This document shows, piece after piece, positions 53,139 through 60,967 of a DNA stretch of 64,000 bases. The notes below the pieces were generated by a model. It saw only the letters and a program-made list of their open reading frames with translations. It ran no database searches and was not told the DNA's origin. Position numbers and translations under genes: made by a program. The number at the start of each line of letters is the position of its first letter. Within the stretch, counting starts at the first letter, position 1. Source of the DNA: Chromobacterium haemolyticum (lineage in GTDB: Bacteria > Pseudomonadota > Gammaproteobacteria > Burkholderiales > Chromobacteriaceae); the NCBI RefSeq assembly GCF_002081825.1, contig NZ_MUKU01000019.1, positions 1-64,000 on the forward strand, written 5' to 3'.

Positions 53139-54125
53139 TCAGGCGATGGCCCCGGCCGCCACCAGGTATTGCTGCCGCTCGCGGCTGGGCGGATAGCCGA
53201 ACAGCCCGCGGTAGGACTTGGAAAAATGCGAGGAAGACAGGAAGCCGCAGGCCACGGTGACCTCCATCACGCTCATATTGGTTTGCAGCAGCAGTTCGCG
53301 CGCCCGGCGCAGTCGGAGGTCCAGATAGTATTGCGCCGGCGTGGTGCTCAGATAACGCTTGAACAAGCGCTCCAGATGGCGCAGCGACACGCCCAGCTCC
53401 GCCGCCAGATGTTCCAGCGAGCGCGGGTTCTCGATATTGCTCTCCATCGACAAGGCGGCGTCGAGCAAGGCCTCGTGCCCGGTGCCGATGCGCGCCAGCA
53501 GCGGGATGTGCTGACGGTCGCCGTCGTCGCGCAGCCGGTCCACGATGAATTGCACCGAGACATCGGCCGCCAGGCTCTTGCCGCCTTTGTGGCGGATCAG
53601 ATGACACATGAAATCCAGCGGCGCGGTGCCGCCGCTACAGGTGAAGCGGTCCCGGTCCAACGCAAACAGGTCCGAGGTGAACTGGGTGCGGGGGAATTCC
53701 TCGCTGATGGACAACAGGTTTTCCCAGTGGATGGCGCAGCGGTAGCCGTTCAGCACCCCGGCCCTGGCCAGCGCGAAGGTGCCGGTGCAAATCGACCCCA
53801 GCGGCACGCCCTGGGCGGCGAAGCGGCGGATCAACGCCTGCACCTTGTCGGTGGCCGCCTCACGCACCTGGCAGCCGCCGCAGACGATGAGCATGTCGTA
53901 CTGCTGCGGAGGGCCCGGCGCGGAGATCGGCGACAAGCTCAGGCCATTGCTGGCGCTAACCGGCTCGCCGTCCGCCGACAGCAGGCTCCAGCGGTACAGC
54001 TTCTTGCGCGACAGGTAGTTGGCCATGCGCAACGGCTCCACCGCATTGGAAAACGCGATCATGGAGAACTGATCCAGCAGCAAAAAGGCGATATGCGACA
54101 ACGAGGCTATCTGTTGCGGTCCCAT
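53139..54125 (-). CDS. gbdR: GbdR-type AraC/GlxA family activator
   Basis: The 328-residue protein has an N-terminal DJ-1/PfpI-like domain (AFLLLDQFSMIAFSNAVEPL, LIVCGGCQV, GSICTGTFALARAGVL) and a C-terminal AraC double HTH (LAAELGVSLRHLERLFKRYL, VACGFLSSSHFSKSYRGLFG). GbdR of Pseudomonas senses betaine and dimethylglycine and activates gbc, dgc, transport and sarcosine genes. Its position between cbcX and cbcWV supports the same job. GGAGG precedes the ATG at 54125; an 87-codon extension is rejected. Confidence 0.88.
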   Translation of the reverse strand: MGPQQIASLSHIAFLLLDQFSMIAFSNAVEPLRMANYLSRKKLYRWSLLSADGEPVSASNGLSLSPISAPGPPQQYDMLIVCGGCQVREAATDKVQALIRRFAAQGVPLGSICTGTFALARAGVLNGYRCAIHWENLLSISEEFPRTQFTSDLFALDRDRFTCSGGTAPLDFMCHLIRHKGGKSLAADVSVQFIVDRLRDDGDRQHIPLLARIGTGHEALLDAALSMESNIENPRSLEHLAAELGVSLRHLERLFKRYLSTTPAQYYLDLRLRRARELLLQTNMSVMEVTVACGFLSSSHFSKSYRGLFGYPPSRERQQYLVAAGAIA

Positions 54126-54243
54126 CACGACCTCCAATGTGTGCGTTGCGAGGATTGTTGCTCTACTCCGAAGCGGTTCGCAGCCCGCTTTGAAAACCGT
54201 TGCGTATGCGTTGTTTTGTCCGTTGTTTCCGCCGGGCCCGCCC

Positions 54244-55107
54244 TCAGCCGTCGGCCGCGGCGCCCGCCTCCGGCCCACGGCCGAAGCTTTCGGTGATCCG
54301 GTCCAGGATGATGGCCAGCAGCACCACCGCCAGCCCGCTCTCGAAACCAAGGCCGACATCCAGCCGCTGGATGCTGGCCAGGACATCGTTGCCCAGGCCG
54401 CCGGCCCCCACCATGGAGGCGATGATCACCATGGACAGCGCCATCATGATGGTCTGATTGACCCCGGCCATGATGGACGGCAACGCGATGGGCAGCTGCA
54501 CCTTGAACAGCAATTGCCACGAGGTGCAGCCGAAGGCGTTGCCGGCCTCCACCTGCTCTCGGTTCACCTGACGGATGCCCAGACTAGTCAGGCGCACCGC
54601 GGGCGGCACCGCGAACACCACCGTGGCCAGGATGCCCGGCACCCGTCCCAGTCCGAAGAACATTGCCGCGGGAATCAGATAAACGAAAGCCGGCATGGTC
54701 TGCATGAAATCCAGCGCCGGTCGCACCAGGGCGTTGACCAGCCGCCAGCGCGCGCAGCAGATGCCCAGCGGCACGCCCAACAACAGGCTGACGCAGGTGG
54801 CGGACAAGGTCAGCGCCAGCGTGGCGACGGTCTGGCTCCAGAAGCCGATGGCCCAGATCAGGCCCAGCGCCGCGCAGACGAAGACGGCGAACTTCCAGCC
54901 CAGCCGCCACAGGCCGACGCCGGCGAACAAACCGGCCAGCGCCCATGGCGGCACGCCCTGCAACAAGGCCTCCACCTGGGTGGCGAACCAGTCGATGCCG
55001 CCGCTGACGGCGTCGAAGGCGCCGGCGTTGTTTTCCAGCAGAAAATGGATGATCTGATTGACCCAGCTGCCTATCGGCAGCGGGGACTGGGGACTGATGT
55101 CGGCCAT
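54244..55107 (-). CDS. cbcW: Choline/glycine-betaine ABC transporter permease
   Basis: The 287-residue ProW/ChoW-like permease has about six transmembrane helices and the binding-protein-dependent loop EAGNAFGCTSWQLLFKVQLP, which contacts the ATPase. N-terminal periplasmic segment and helices (WALAGLFAGVGLWRLGWKF) match the family. It works with CbcV (encoded 80 bp upstream) and CbcX. The gap after it to gbdR is 118 bp. Confidence 0.88.
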   Translation of the reverse strand: MADISPQSPLPIGSWVNQIIHFLLENNAGAFDAVSGGIDWFATQVEALLQGVPPWALAGLFAGVGLWRLGWKFAVFVCAALGLIWAIGFWSQTVATLALTLSATCVSLLLGVPLGICCARWRLVNALVRPALDFMQTMPAFVYLIPAAMFFGLGRVPGILATVVFAVPPAVRLTSLGIRQVNREQVEAGNAFGCTSWQLLFKVQLPIALPSIMAGVNQTIMMALSMVIIASMVGAGGLGNDVLASIQRLDVGLGFESGLAVVLLAIILDRITESFGRGPEAGAAADG

Positions 55108-55187
55108 GCGGCGTGCTCCTCGTCTCGCCGGGCGCGCTCAGGACGGCAAGAGCCACACGCCCCCGCGCCGGCGACGCCCGTTGGGGT

Positions 55188-56234
55188 TCAGTGGTGGGCG
55201 GCCGCGCTCGGGCGGTGCTGGGACAACTTGTTGAGCACGCTGCTGGGGGTGATCACGCCCAGGCAGCGGCCGTCGTCGTCGCGGACCTGCAACGGCTCGG
55301 CCAGCCCCTGAAGCCGCAACAGCACATCGGACAGGCTACAGGACGGCTCAACGTGAGGAGCGGCCGCCGCGCGCGGCGGCGGCGCGGCCTCGATCAGATC
55401 CTTTGCCTGCAGATAACGCGAGGTGTCCACGCTCTTGAAGAAGTTGCGCACATAGTCGTCGGCCGGGCATTCGATGATTTCGCGCGGGCTGCCCACCTGC
55501 ACCAGCCGGCCGCCCTCCATGATGGCGATGCGGCTGCCGATGCGCAGCGCCTCTTCCAGATCATGGGAGACGAAGACGATGGTGCGACGTTGCTCGCGCT
55601 GCAATTGCAGCAGCAGCTCCTGCAACTCGGCGCGCTTGAGCGGGTCCAGCGCCGAGAAGGCCTCGTCCATCAGCATCAGCGAGGGATTGACCGCCAGCGC
55701 GCGCACCAGGCCCACCCGCTGCTGCATGCCGCCGGAGAGTTGATGCGGGTATTTGCCGGCGAAGGCGGCCAGCCCCACTTGCTCCAGCATTTCCCGCGCC
55801 CGCGCCTCGCGGGCCTTGCGCCCGAGGCCGGCCACTTCCAGGCCGAAGGCGGCGTTGTCCAGCACTGTCCGGTGCGGCATCAGCGCGAAGCTCTGGAACA
55901 CCATGCTCATGTCGCGGCGGCGCAAGGCCACCAATTGCCCGGGCGACAGCCGGGTCAGGTCCTGGCCGTCCAGCAGGATCTGGCCGGCGCTGGGCTCCAG
56001 CAAGCGGTTGATCAGGCGGATCAGCGTGGATTTGCCGGAGCCGGACAGGCCCATCAGCACGAAGATTTCGCCGGCGCGCACCGAGAACGACACGTCGTTG
56101 ACGCCCACCACCGCCCCGGTGCGCCGAAACACGTCGTCCTTGCTCTCGCCGGCCCGCAGCAAGGACATCACTTCCGCCGGCTTGCCGCCGAACGCCTTGT
56201 AGAGGTTTCTGACCTCGATCTTGATCGTTTGCAT
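55188..56234 (-). CDS. cbcV: Choline/glycine-betaine ABC transporter ATPase
   Basis: The 348-residue ProV-like ATPase has Walker A GLSGSGKSTLIR, the Q-loop in MVFQSFALMPHR, signature LSGGMQQRVGLVRAL, Walker B SLMLMDEAFSALD and the switch His in VFVSHDLEEAL. A C-terminal CBS-like region (about 275-348) with CSLSDVLLRLQGLAEPLQVRDDDG may sense ionic strength or nucleotides. GGGAG precedes the ATG at 56234; ten upstream codons are dropped. Confidence 0.9.
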   Translation of the reverse strand: MQTIKIEVRNLYKAFGGKPAEVMSLLRAGESKDDVFRRTGAVVGVNDVSFSVRAGEIFVLMGLSGSGKSTLIRLINRLLEPSAGQILLDGQDLTRLSPGQLVALRRRDMSMVFQSFALMPHRTVLDNAAFGLEVAGLGRKAREARAREMLEQVGLAAFAGKYPHQLSGGMQQRVGLVRALAVNPSLMLMDEAFSALDPLKRAELQELLLQLQREQRRTIVFVSHDLEEALRIGSRIAIMEGGRLVQVGSPREIIECPADDYVRNFFKSVDTSRYLQAKDLIEAAPPPRAAAAPHVEPSCSLSDVLLRLQGLAEPLQVRDDDGRCLGVITPSSVLNKLSQHRPSAAAHH

Positions 56235-56471
56235 CCCGGCTCCCTTTGGCGCGGCCGCTGGCAATTCGAAGAATGTTTAATGTAAATCAAGGTTCAAGAT
56301 AGAAAGGAAGGGCTGCGCCAAGTAACGGTATTCCGACACCAAGCCGCCCAAATCCGACATCCGCGCGCAAAACCGGCCGGCATAGGCCTGGCCGCCGAAT
56401 CTAGCGCCGGCTTTCGTCTCTGGCCCGGCCGGCCGGTGTCGTAAAAAAACCGCAATCCGCCGCCGGCGGCA

Positions 56472-56499
56472 AAAACAAAAACGCCGGCCACGGCCGGGC
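56472..56499 (-). terminator. Probable terminator of the dgc-gbc operon
   Basis: On the reverse strand CCGGCC-GT-GGCCGG is followed by CGTTTTTGTTTTTG. A second T7 run after another GC-rich palindrome follows at 56443-56449, so there may be tandem terminators. The 444-bp gap 56235-56678 between gbcB and cbcV holds these, repeat copy F and, presumably, the cbcV promoter. Confidence 0.5.
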
Positions 56500-56536
56500 A
56501 GGCGTGAAGGACGGGGAGGCGACGGACGCGCGCGCG

Positions 56537-56678
56537 GAAGCTGTCAAAGACGGCTGCGCTTCGTGAAGCGTTGTATGGTGAGTACCCGCTCAAAACGCGC
56601 AATGCCGCTTGTACATGCCGCTTTTTCGCTCGTTTTCGCCTTGTTTCGCCCTGGCTCGCGAGACTTTGCGACTGGCGC
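56537..56678 (-). repeat. Dispersed palindromic element, copy F (full length, opposite end at the stop codon)
   Basis: On the reverse strand it starts at the gbcB stop (CTGAG) with GCGCCAGTCGCAAAGTC, followed by TCGCGAGC, GAAACAAGGCGAAAACGAGCG and AAAGCGGCATGTACA. It ends near GCAGCCGTCTTTGACAGCTT. This matches copies A and D but is turned so that the other terminus abuts the stop codon. Confidence 0.65.
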
Positions 56679-57794
56679 TCAGCGATCCACCACCAGATCG
56701 CTCAAGGGCAGGCTGCAGCAAGGCAGGAAATAACCCTGCTCCACTTCGCGCGGCCGGATGCCGCCCTGGTGCCGCATGTCCACCCGGCCTTCCAGCAGAC
56801 GGCTCTTGCAACTGCCGCACACGCCGCGGGTGCAGGAGGCAGGCAGGCGCATACCCTTGGCCAGCGCCGCCGCCAGCACCGTCTGCCCCGGCGCCACCGA
56901 TAAATCGTCCCCCGTTTTGGCGAAGCGCACATTGAAGCCGCGACCCTCGACGCCGGGCTGCGGCGTCCGCACCGCCTCGTCCGGCGGCGCCGCGCTGAGT
57001 TCGGCGAAATTGAAGCTTTCCTCGTGATAACGACTCATGTCGAAACCGCACTGGCGCAGCAGCTCGCGCACCGCGGCCATATAAGGCGCGGGGCCGCAGC
57101 AGAACACCTGGCGCGCGTGCAGGTCCGGCGCCATGCGCTCGATCAGCGTCCGGTCCAGCCGGCCGATCAAGCCGGCCCAATCCGGCTCTCCCGCCCGGTG
57201 TTCGCAAATCACCGCCTGGCTGAAAGTGGGGTGGATGCTGGCCAGCAGGCTCAATTCCTTGCGAAACACGATGTCGCGCGGCGAGCGCGCGCTGTGGACG
57301 AACAGGATGTCGGCGCCGGAGGCCAGATCGGTCAGCGCCCGGGTCATCGACATCAGCGGAGTGATGCCGCTGCCGGCGGACAGAAAGAGATAGGGCGAAG
57401 CGGCGTGGCGCGCATAGCTGAACTCGCCGGCCGGCCCCAGGACCCGCAGCGCCATTTCCGGGCGCAGATGCTCGTACAGCCAAGAGGAAACGACGCCGCC
57501 GGGAATGCGCTTGACGGTGATGGACACCCGGTCCGGCCGGGTGGGCGTGGACGACAGCGTGTAGCAGCGGTTGACCGCGACCCCGTCGATATCCAGTTCC
57601 AGCGTGATGAACTGGCCGGGCAGATAAGGGAAGCGGCGCGGCGGCTCGGCGCGGAACACAAAGGTTTTGACATCGTGGGTTTCCTCCCGCGCCTGAACGC
57701 AGACGAGCAGGCTGTCCTCGCCGGCCCGCCACAGCGGCAGGTCGGCGGCTGGCGGGAGATAATCCAATGGGCTGGCCGGCGGCGCGCTATTCAT
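56679..57794 (-). CDS. gbcB: Glycine betaine monooxygenase, reductase component
   Basis: The 371-residue ferredoxin-NAD(P)+-reductase-type protein has an FAD domain (LPGQFITLELDIDGVAVNRCYTLSS motif region), an NAD domain (LFLSAGSGITPLMSM, FCCGPAPYMAAV) and a C-terminal plant-type [2Fe-2S] domain (LPASCTRGVCGSCKSRLLEG, FLPCCS). It supplies electrons to the Rieske oxygenase GbcA. The start overlaps the gbcA end by eight bases, so the two subunits are coupled, unlike the separate arrangement I recall from Pseudomonas. Confidence 0.9.
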   Translation of the reverse strand: MNSAPPASPLDYLPPAADLPLWRAGEDSLLVCVQAREETHDVKTFVFRAEPPRRFPYLPGQFITLELDIDGVAVNRCYTLSSTPTRPDRVSITVKRIPGGVVSSWLYEHLRPEMALRVLGPAGEFSYARHAASPYLFLSAGSGITPLMSMTRALTDLASGADILFVHSARSPRDIVFRKELSLLASIHPTFSQAVICEHRAGEPDWAGLIGRLDRTLIERMAPDLHARQVFCCGPAPYMAAVRELLRQCGFDMSRYHEESFNFAELSAAPPDEAVRTPQPGVEGRGFNVRFAKTGDDLSVAPGQTVLAAALAKGMRLPASCTRGVCGSCKSRLLEGRVDMRHQGGIRPREVEQGYFLPCCSLPLSDLVVDR

Positions 57795-59073
57795 GGTCGT
57801 GCCGTTCCCGCTCCAGGCCGTCGCCCAGCCGCTGCGCGTACCACTGGGTGAATTTCTCCACCAAGGCCTCGGTGTACGGCGAATAAGGACCGGGCCGATA
57901 GGCGGCGCCGTTGATGCCGCGCTGCGACTCTTCCACCAGCCGGCGGTCCTGCTGATTGGTGGCTTTCCATACCCGGGTGAGGTTGTCCACCTCGTAGTCC
58001 ACGCCTTCCACCGCGTCCTTGCGCACCAGCCAGGTGGTGCGCACCAGCGTGCTTTCCGCCGACAGCGGCAAGGCGGTGAAGGTGACGATGTGGTCGGCCA
58101 TGAAATGGTGCCAGGAGTTGGGCTGGGTCCAGAACGACAGGCCGCCGGACGCCGGGTCGCGCAGATCGCCCAACAGCTTGCGACAGGCCGCGCCGGTGTC
58201 CACGGTCTGGGACTGGCCCTGGCGGTCCAGCGGCATGCGCATCGCGCGGAAGCCGGACACCTCGGACAGGCGCTCGATCTCGGCCGAGGGCAAACCGCCG
58301 GCCTCCCAGCGCGCGTGGTGCTCGGCGACGACGCGTTGATAGTCGGCCAGTCCGGAGGCCTGCTCGGCCCGGGGCGCGAAGCCGTAGCTGTAGGCGTACA
58401 GCGAGACTGTCAGTTCCGGATGGTTGGCGGTGCAGTGATAGCACTCGCGGTTGTTCTCCATGGTTAGCTTCCAGTTGCCCGCCTCGACAATGTCCACCTG
58501 GGCCGCCACCTTGCAATCGTCGATGCGGTGCGGCGCGATATAGGGCGCCATCCGCGCCATCATCTCGTCGATGTCCTCCGGCGGCCGCTCGGCCAGGCAG
58601 ATGAACAGCAGCCCTTCCAGATTTTTCAGCGCCACCGGCTTGAGGTTGTGATGCGAGGGGTCGAAGCCGTCCGCCATGTGGTCGGCGAAGATCAGCCGGC
58701 CGGACAGATCGTAAGTCCATTGATGGTAGGGGCAGACCAGATTGCCCACCGAGCCCTGACGCTCGGCGCACAGCCGCGAGCCGCGGTGGCGGCAGACATT
58801 GTGAAAGGCGCGTATGACCATGTCGTCGTCGCGCAGGATCAGGATGGGATCGCGTCCCAGCTCCACGGTCAGGTAGTCGCCCGGTTCGGGTATTTCCGCG
58901 CTAACGCCGACATAGATCCAGTGGCGACGGAAGATGTATTCGAGATCGGCCTCGAACACTTGCGGCGAGCGATAGAACGGCGCTTCCAGACTGTAGCCGG
59001 GACGGCGGCGGGCCAGCAGTTCGCGCAGCGGGGCCGTCGTCGCAGCCGGGAAGGGAATGACGCTGTGGGACAT
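57787..59073 (-). CDS. gbcA: Glycine betaine monooxygenase, Rieske oxygenase component
   Basis: The 428-residue Rieske non-haem iron oxygenase has cluster ligands Cys94/His96 (NVCRHRGSRLC) and Cys114/His117 (LVCPYHQW). The catalytic-iron region NNRECYHCTANHPEL supplies the two His. It converts glycine betaine to dimethylglycine, releasing formaldehyde. AAAGGAG precedes the ATG at 59073; the 274-codon upstream frame is a shadow of etfB. It follows etfB by 26 bp. Confidence 0.93.
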   Translation of the reverse strand: MSHSVIPFPAATTAPLRELLARRRPGYSLEAPFYRSPQVFEADLEYIFRRHWIYVGVSAEIPEPGDYLTVELGRDPILILRDDDMVIRAFHNVCRHRGSRLCAERQGSVGNLVCPYHQWTYDLSGRLIFADHMADGFDPSHHNLKPVALKNLEGLLFICLAERPPEDIDEMMARMAPYIAPHRIDDCKVAAQVDIVEAGNWKLTMENNRECYHCTANHPELTVSLYAYSYGFAPRAEQASGLADYQRVVAEHHARWEAGGLPSAEIERLSEVSGFRAMRMPLDRQGQSQTVDTGAACRKLLGDLRDPASGGLSFWTQPNSWHHFMADHIVTFTALPLSAESTLVRTTWLVRKDAVEGVDYEVDNLTRVWKATNQQDRRLVEESQRGINGAAYRPGPYSPYTEALVEKFTQWYAQRLGDGLERERHDHE

Positions 59074-59099
59074 GTCTCGCTCCTTTGATAGCGGGCTGC

Positions 59100-59873
59100 T
59101 CAAAAATCGACGAGCCGATGTTGACGCAGGTAATCCAGCACCGCTTGCGCTTTCTCGACGGAATCCCCCTGTTTTACGACGCGCCCCCCGGCGGCCGCGT
59201 CGTCGCCGGCAATCGCCCCCAGCAGACGCTCCAGGCCGCTGCCGCGCTGCGCCGCCAGCGCCCGGGCGCGCCGCGCCGGCTCCAGCCTGGGTGCTGGCAT
59301 GGGCTCCCCCGCTGCCGCGCGGCGCGTCACCACGCCGCGTTGCAAGCCGGCCCAGGACCAGCGCGGTTCCGCGCCGTCCGGCTTGACGCTGGCCAGCAGC
59401 GGCGCCTGGGCCGCCAGCCGTCGCCGCCGTCCCCTGGCCAGGCCTTGCAGCGCCCGCCATTCTCCGCCCTCCTCCGTCAAGGACAGCACGCCGGGCAAGA
59501 GCGGACGGTCCAGGCCTTCGGCCAATAGATAGGGCAGCAGCGCCGACGCCTCGCCGCCGCCGGAGCGTTCGCCGCACAGAATCAGTTCGAAATCGCCCAG
59601 CGCGGCGATCAGCGCCGGCGTCGGGTCGCTGCCCGCCGGCGGCTGCAACACGGCGATGGCCGCCGCGCCCTGGGCCAGGTAGTCGGCCAACGCCTCCTTG
59701 TCCGCGTCTCCGGCGTGCAAGACGACGAAGGCGCGGCCCAGCCGGCGCGCCAGCGCCAGCGCCGCCAGATCGCCCGGGCCGGCGCAGGGCCGCCCGCTGA
59801 CCGGATGCGGCGCCGGGGCCACCAACACCGCTGTTTTCGCCGCCGTTCCGGCGGGAAGCGCCGTCTCGCTCAT
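59100..59873 (-). CDS. etfB: Electron transfer flavoprotein beta subunit (dimethylglycine-linked)
   Basis: The 257-residue EtfB-fold protein is divergent from housekeeping EtfB. The AMP/substrate region ELILCGERSGGGEASALLPYLL is recognisable. It should carry electrons from the dgcAB products to the respiratory chain with the alpha subunit, whose gene overlaps its start by four bases. Very Ala/Arg-rich. Function is assigned from fold resemblance and position between dgcB-etfA and gbcA. Confidence 0.82.
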   Translation of the reverse strand: MSETALPAGTAAKTAVLVAPAPHPVSGRPCAGPGDLAALALARRLGRAFVVLHAGDADKEALADYLAQGAAAIAVLQPPAGSDPTPALIAALGDFELILCGERSGGGEASALLPYLLAEGLDRPLLPGVLSLTEEGGEWRALQGLARGRRRRLAAQAPLLASVKPDGAEPRWSWAGLQRGVVTRRAAAGEPMPAPRLEPARRARALAAQRGSGLERLLGAIAGDDAAAGGRVVKQGDSVEKAQAVLDYLRQHRLVDF

Positions 59874-60967
59874 GGTCCGATCTCCTTGTTCTCAAGCTCC
59901 AGCAAGGCCTGCAAGGCGTGAATGAAGGACTGGCAGTCGTCGATCACGCTCAGGTCCGCGCGCTTGACCATGGGCGCGGCCGCGTCCAGATTGACCGCGA
60001 TCACATGGCGGCAGGCCTTGATGCCTTGCAGGTGCTGCACCGCGCCGGAAATGCCCAGCGCCAGATAGGCGCTGGCCTGCACGCTGCGGCCGGTGGCGCC
60101 CACTTGCTGGTCGCGGCGGAAACGCCCGTCGTCCACCGCCACCCGCGAGGCGCCCACCGCCGCGCCCATGGATTCCGCCAGCCGCAAGAAGGCCGGAACG
60201 TCGCTGACCCCGTTGCCGGCGGCCAGGATCAGGTCCGCCTCTTCCAGAGCCAGTTGCGAGGCCGGGCTGGCGACGCCGCCCAGGTCACGCACCCGCTCCT
60301 CCGCCGCCTCCGGCGCGCAAGCCTGCCGCAGCCCCCGCCCGACGAAGGGCAGGCGGACGTCGGCCACGCCGCGTGCGAGCAAGAGCGCCTGCGCGCACGG
60401 ATGCACGCTGAAGCCCGCGCCCGGCCGGCGGCGGCGCACGCCGTCGGCGGCGATTTCCACCACGTCGGTCAGCACCGACAGACGCTCGCGGCAGGCGAAG
60501 CGCCGGCCCAGGTCGGCGTCCTCGCCGCGGTCGGCGAACAGCACATGGCGCGGTTGCTCCCGCCGCCACAGCCGCCGCAACAAGGCCAGCTTGGCTTCCG
60601 GCGCAAAGCCCGGGTCCGCCGGCGTCAAGGCGCGGTCCAAGGCCAGTTCCGCCAGTTCGGCGTCGGCGCAGCCTTCCATGCCGAACAAGACCGCCAGCAC
60701 CTCCTCGCGCGGGCCGGCCAGCAGGGCGGCGGCGGCGATGGCCTCGCGCGCCGCCTCGTCCAGCTGACCGCGCTCGGCGTGCGCCACCACCAACAGCCGT
60801 CCATCGAACGGCCCGGCGCTGCGCAGCGGCTTGAGCTTGGCCGCACTCGCCGGCGGCGCGTCGCGCAGGCCGCCGTCCTCGCCCAGCACGATGCGCTTGA
60901 GCCCGCCCGGCGAGCGCACCCAGGGCCGGCGCGGGTCCACCCGCGGCGCGGTCTGCTTCATCTTCAT
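59870..60967 (-). CDS. etfA: Electron transfer flavoprotein alpha subunit (dimethylglycine-linked)
   Basis: The 365-residue protein has a C-terminal FAD domain typical of EtfA: VGASRVAVDDGRF, QQVGATGRSVQASAYLALGI and SGAVQHLQGIKACRHVIAVN. An N-terminal extension of about 45 residues is basic and poorly conserved. GGAGGAGG precedes ATG at 60967. It overlaps dgcB by four bases upstream and etfB by four downstream, so expression is tightly coupled. Confidence 0.87.
   Translation of the reverse strand: MKMKQTAPRVDPRRPWVRSPGGLKRIVLGEDGGLRDAPPASAAKLKPLRSAGPFDGRLLVVAHAERGQLDEAAREAIAAAALLAGPREEVLAVLFGMEGCADAELAELALDRALTPADPGFAPEAKLALLRRLWRREQPRHVLFADRGEDADLGRRFACRERLSVLTDVVEIAADGVRRRRPGAGFSVHPCAQALLLARGVADVRLPFVGRGLRQACAPEAAEERVRDLGGVASPASQLALEEADLILAAGNGVSDVPAFLRLAESMGAAVGASRVAVDDGRFRRDQQVGATGRSVQASAYLALGISGAVQHLQGIKACRHVIAVNLDAAAPMVKRADLSVIDDCQSFIHALQALLELENKEIGP

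Noticed and set aside
52066-53607. 513-codon frame extending cbcX upstream
   Set aside because: The upstream part lies antiparallel within the gbdR 3' region and the repeat; the ATG at 53004 has a GGAGGAAGGG site and a clean signal peptide.
57787-59895. A single 702-codon frame that would fuse etfB-region sequence to gbcA
   Set aside because: The first 274 codons are a shadow of etfB in another frame; the ATG at 59073 has AAAGGAG and starts the Rieske protein at its normal length.
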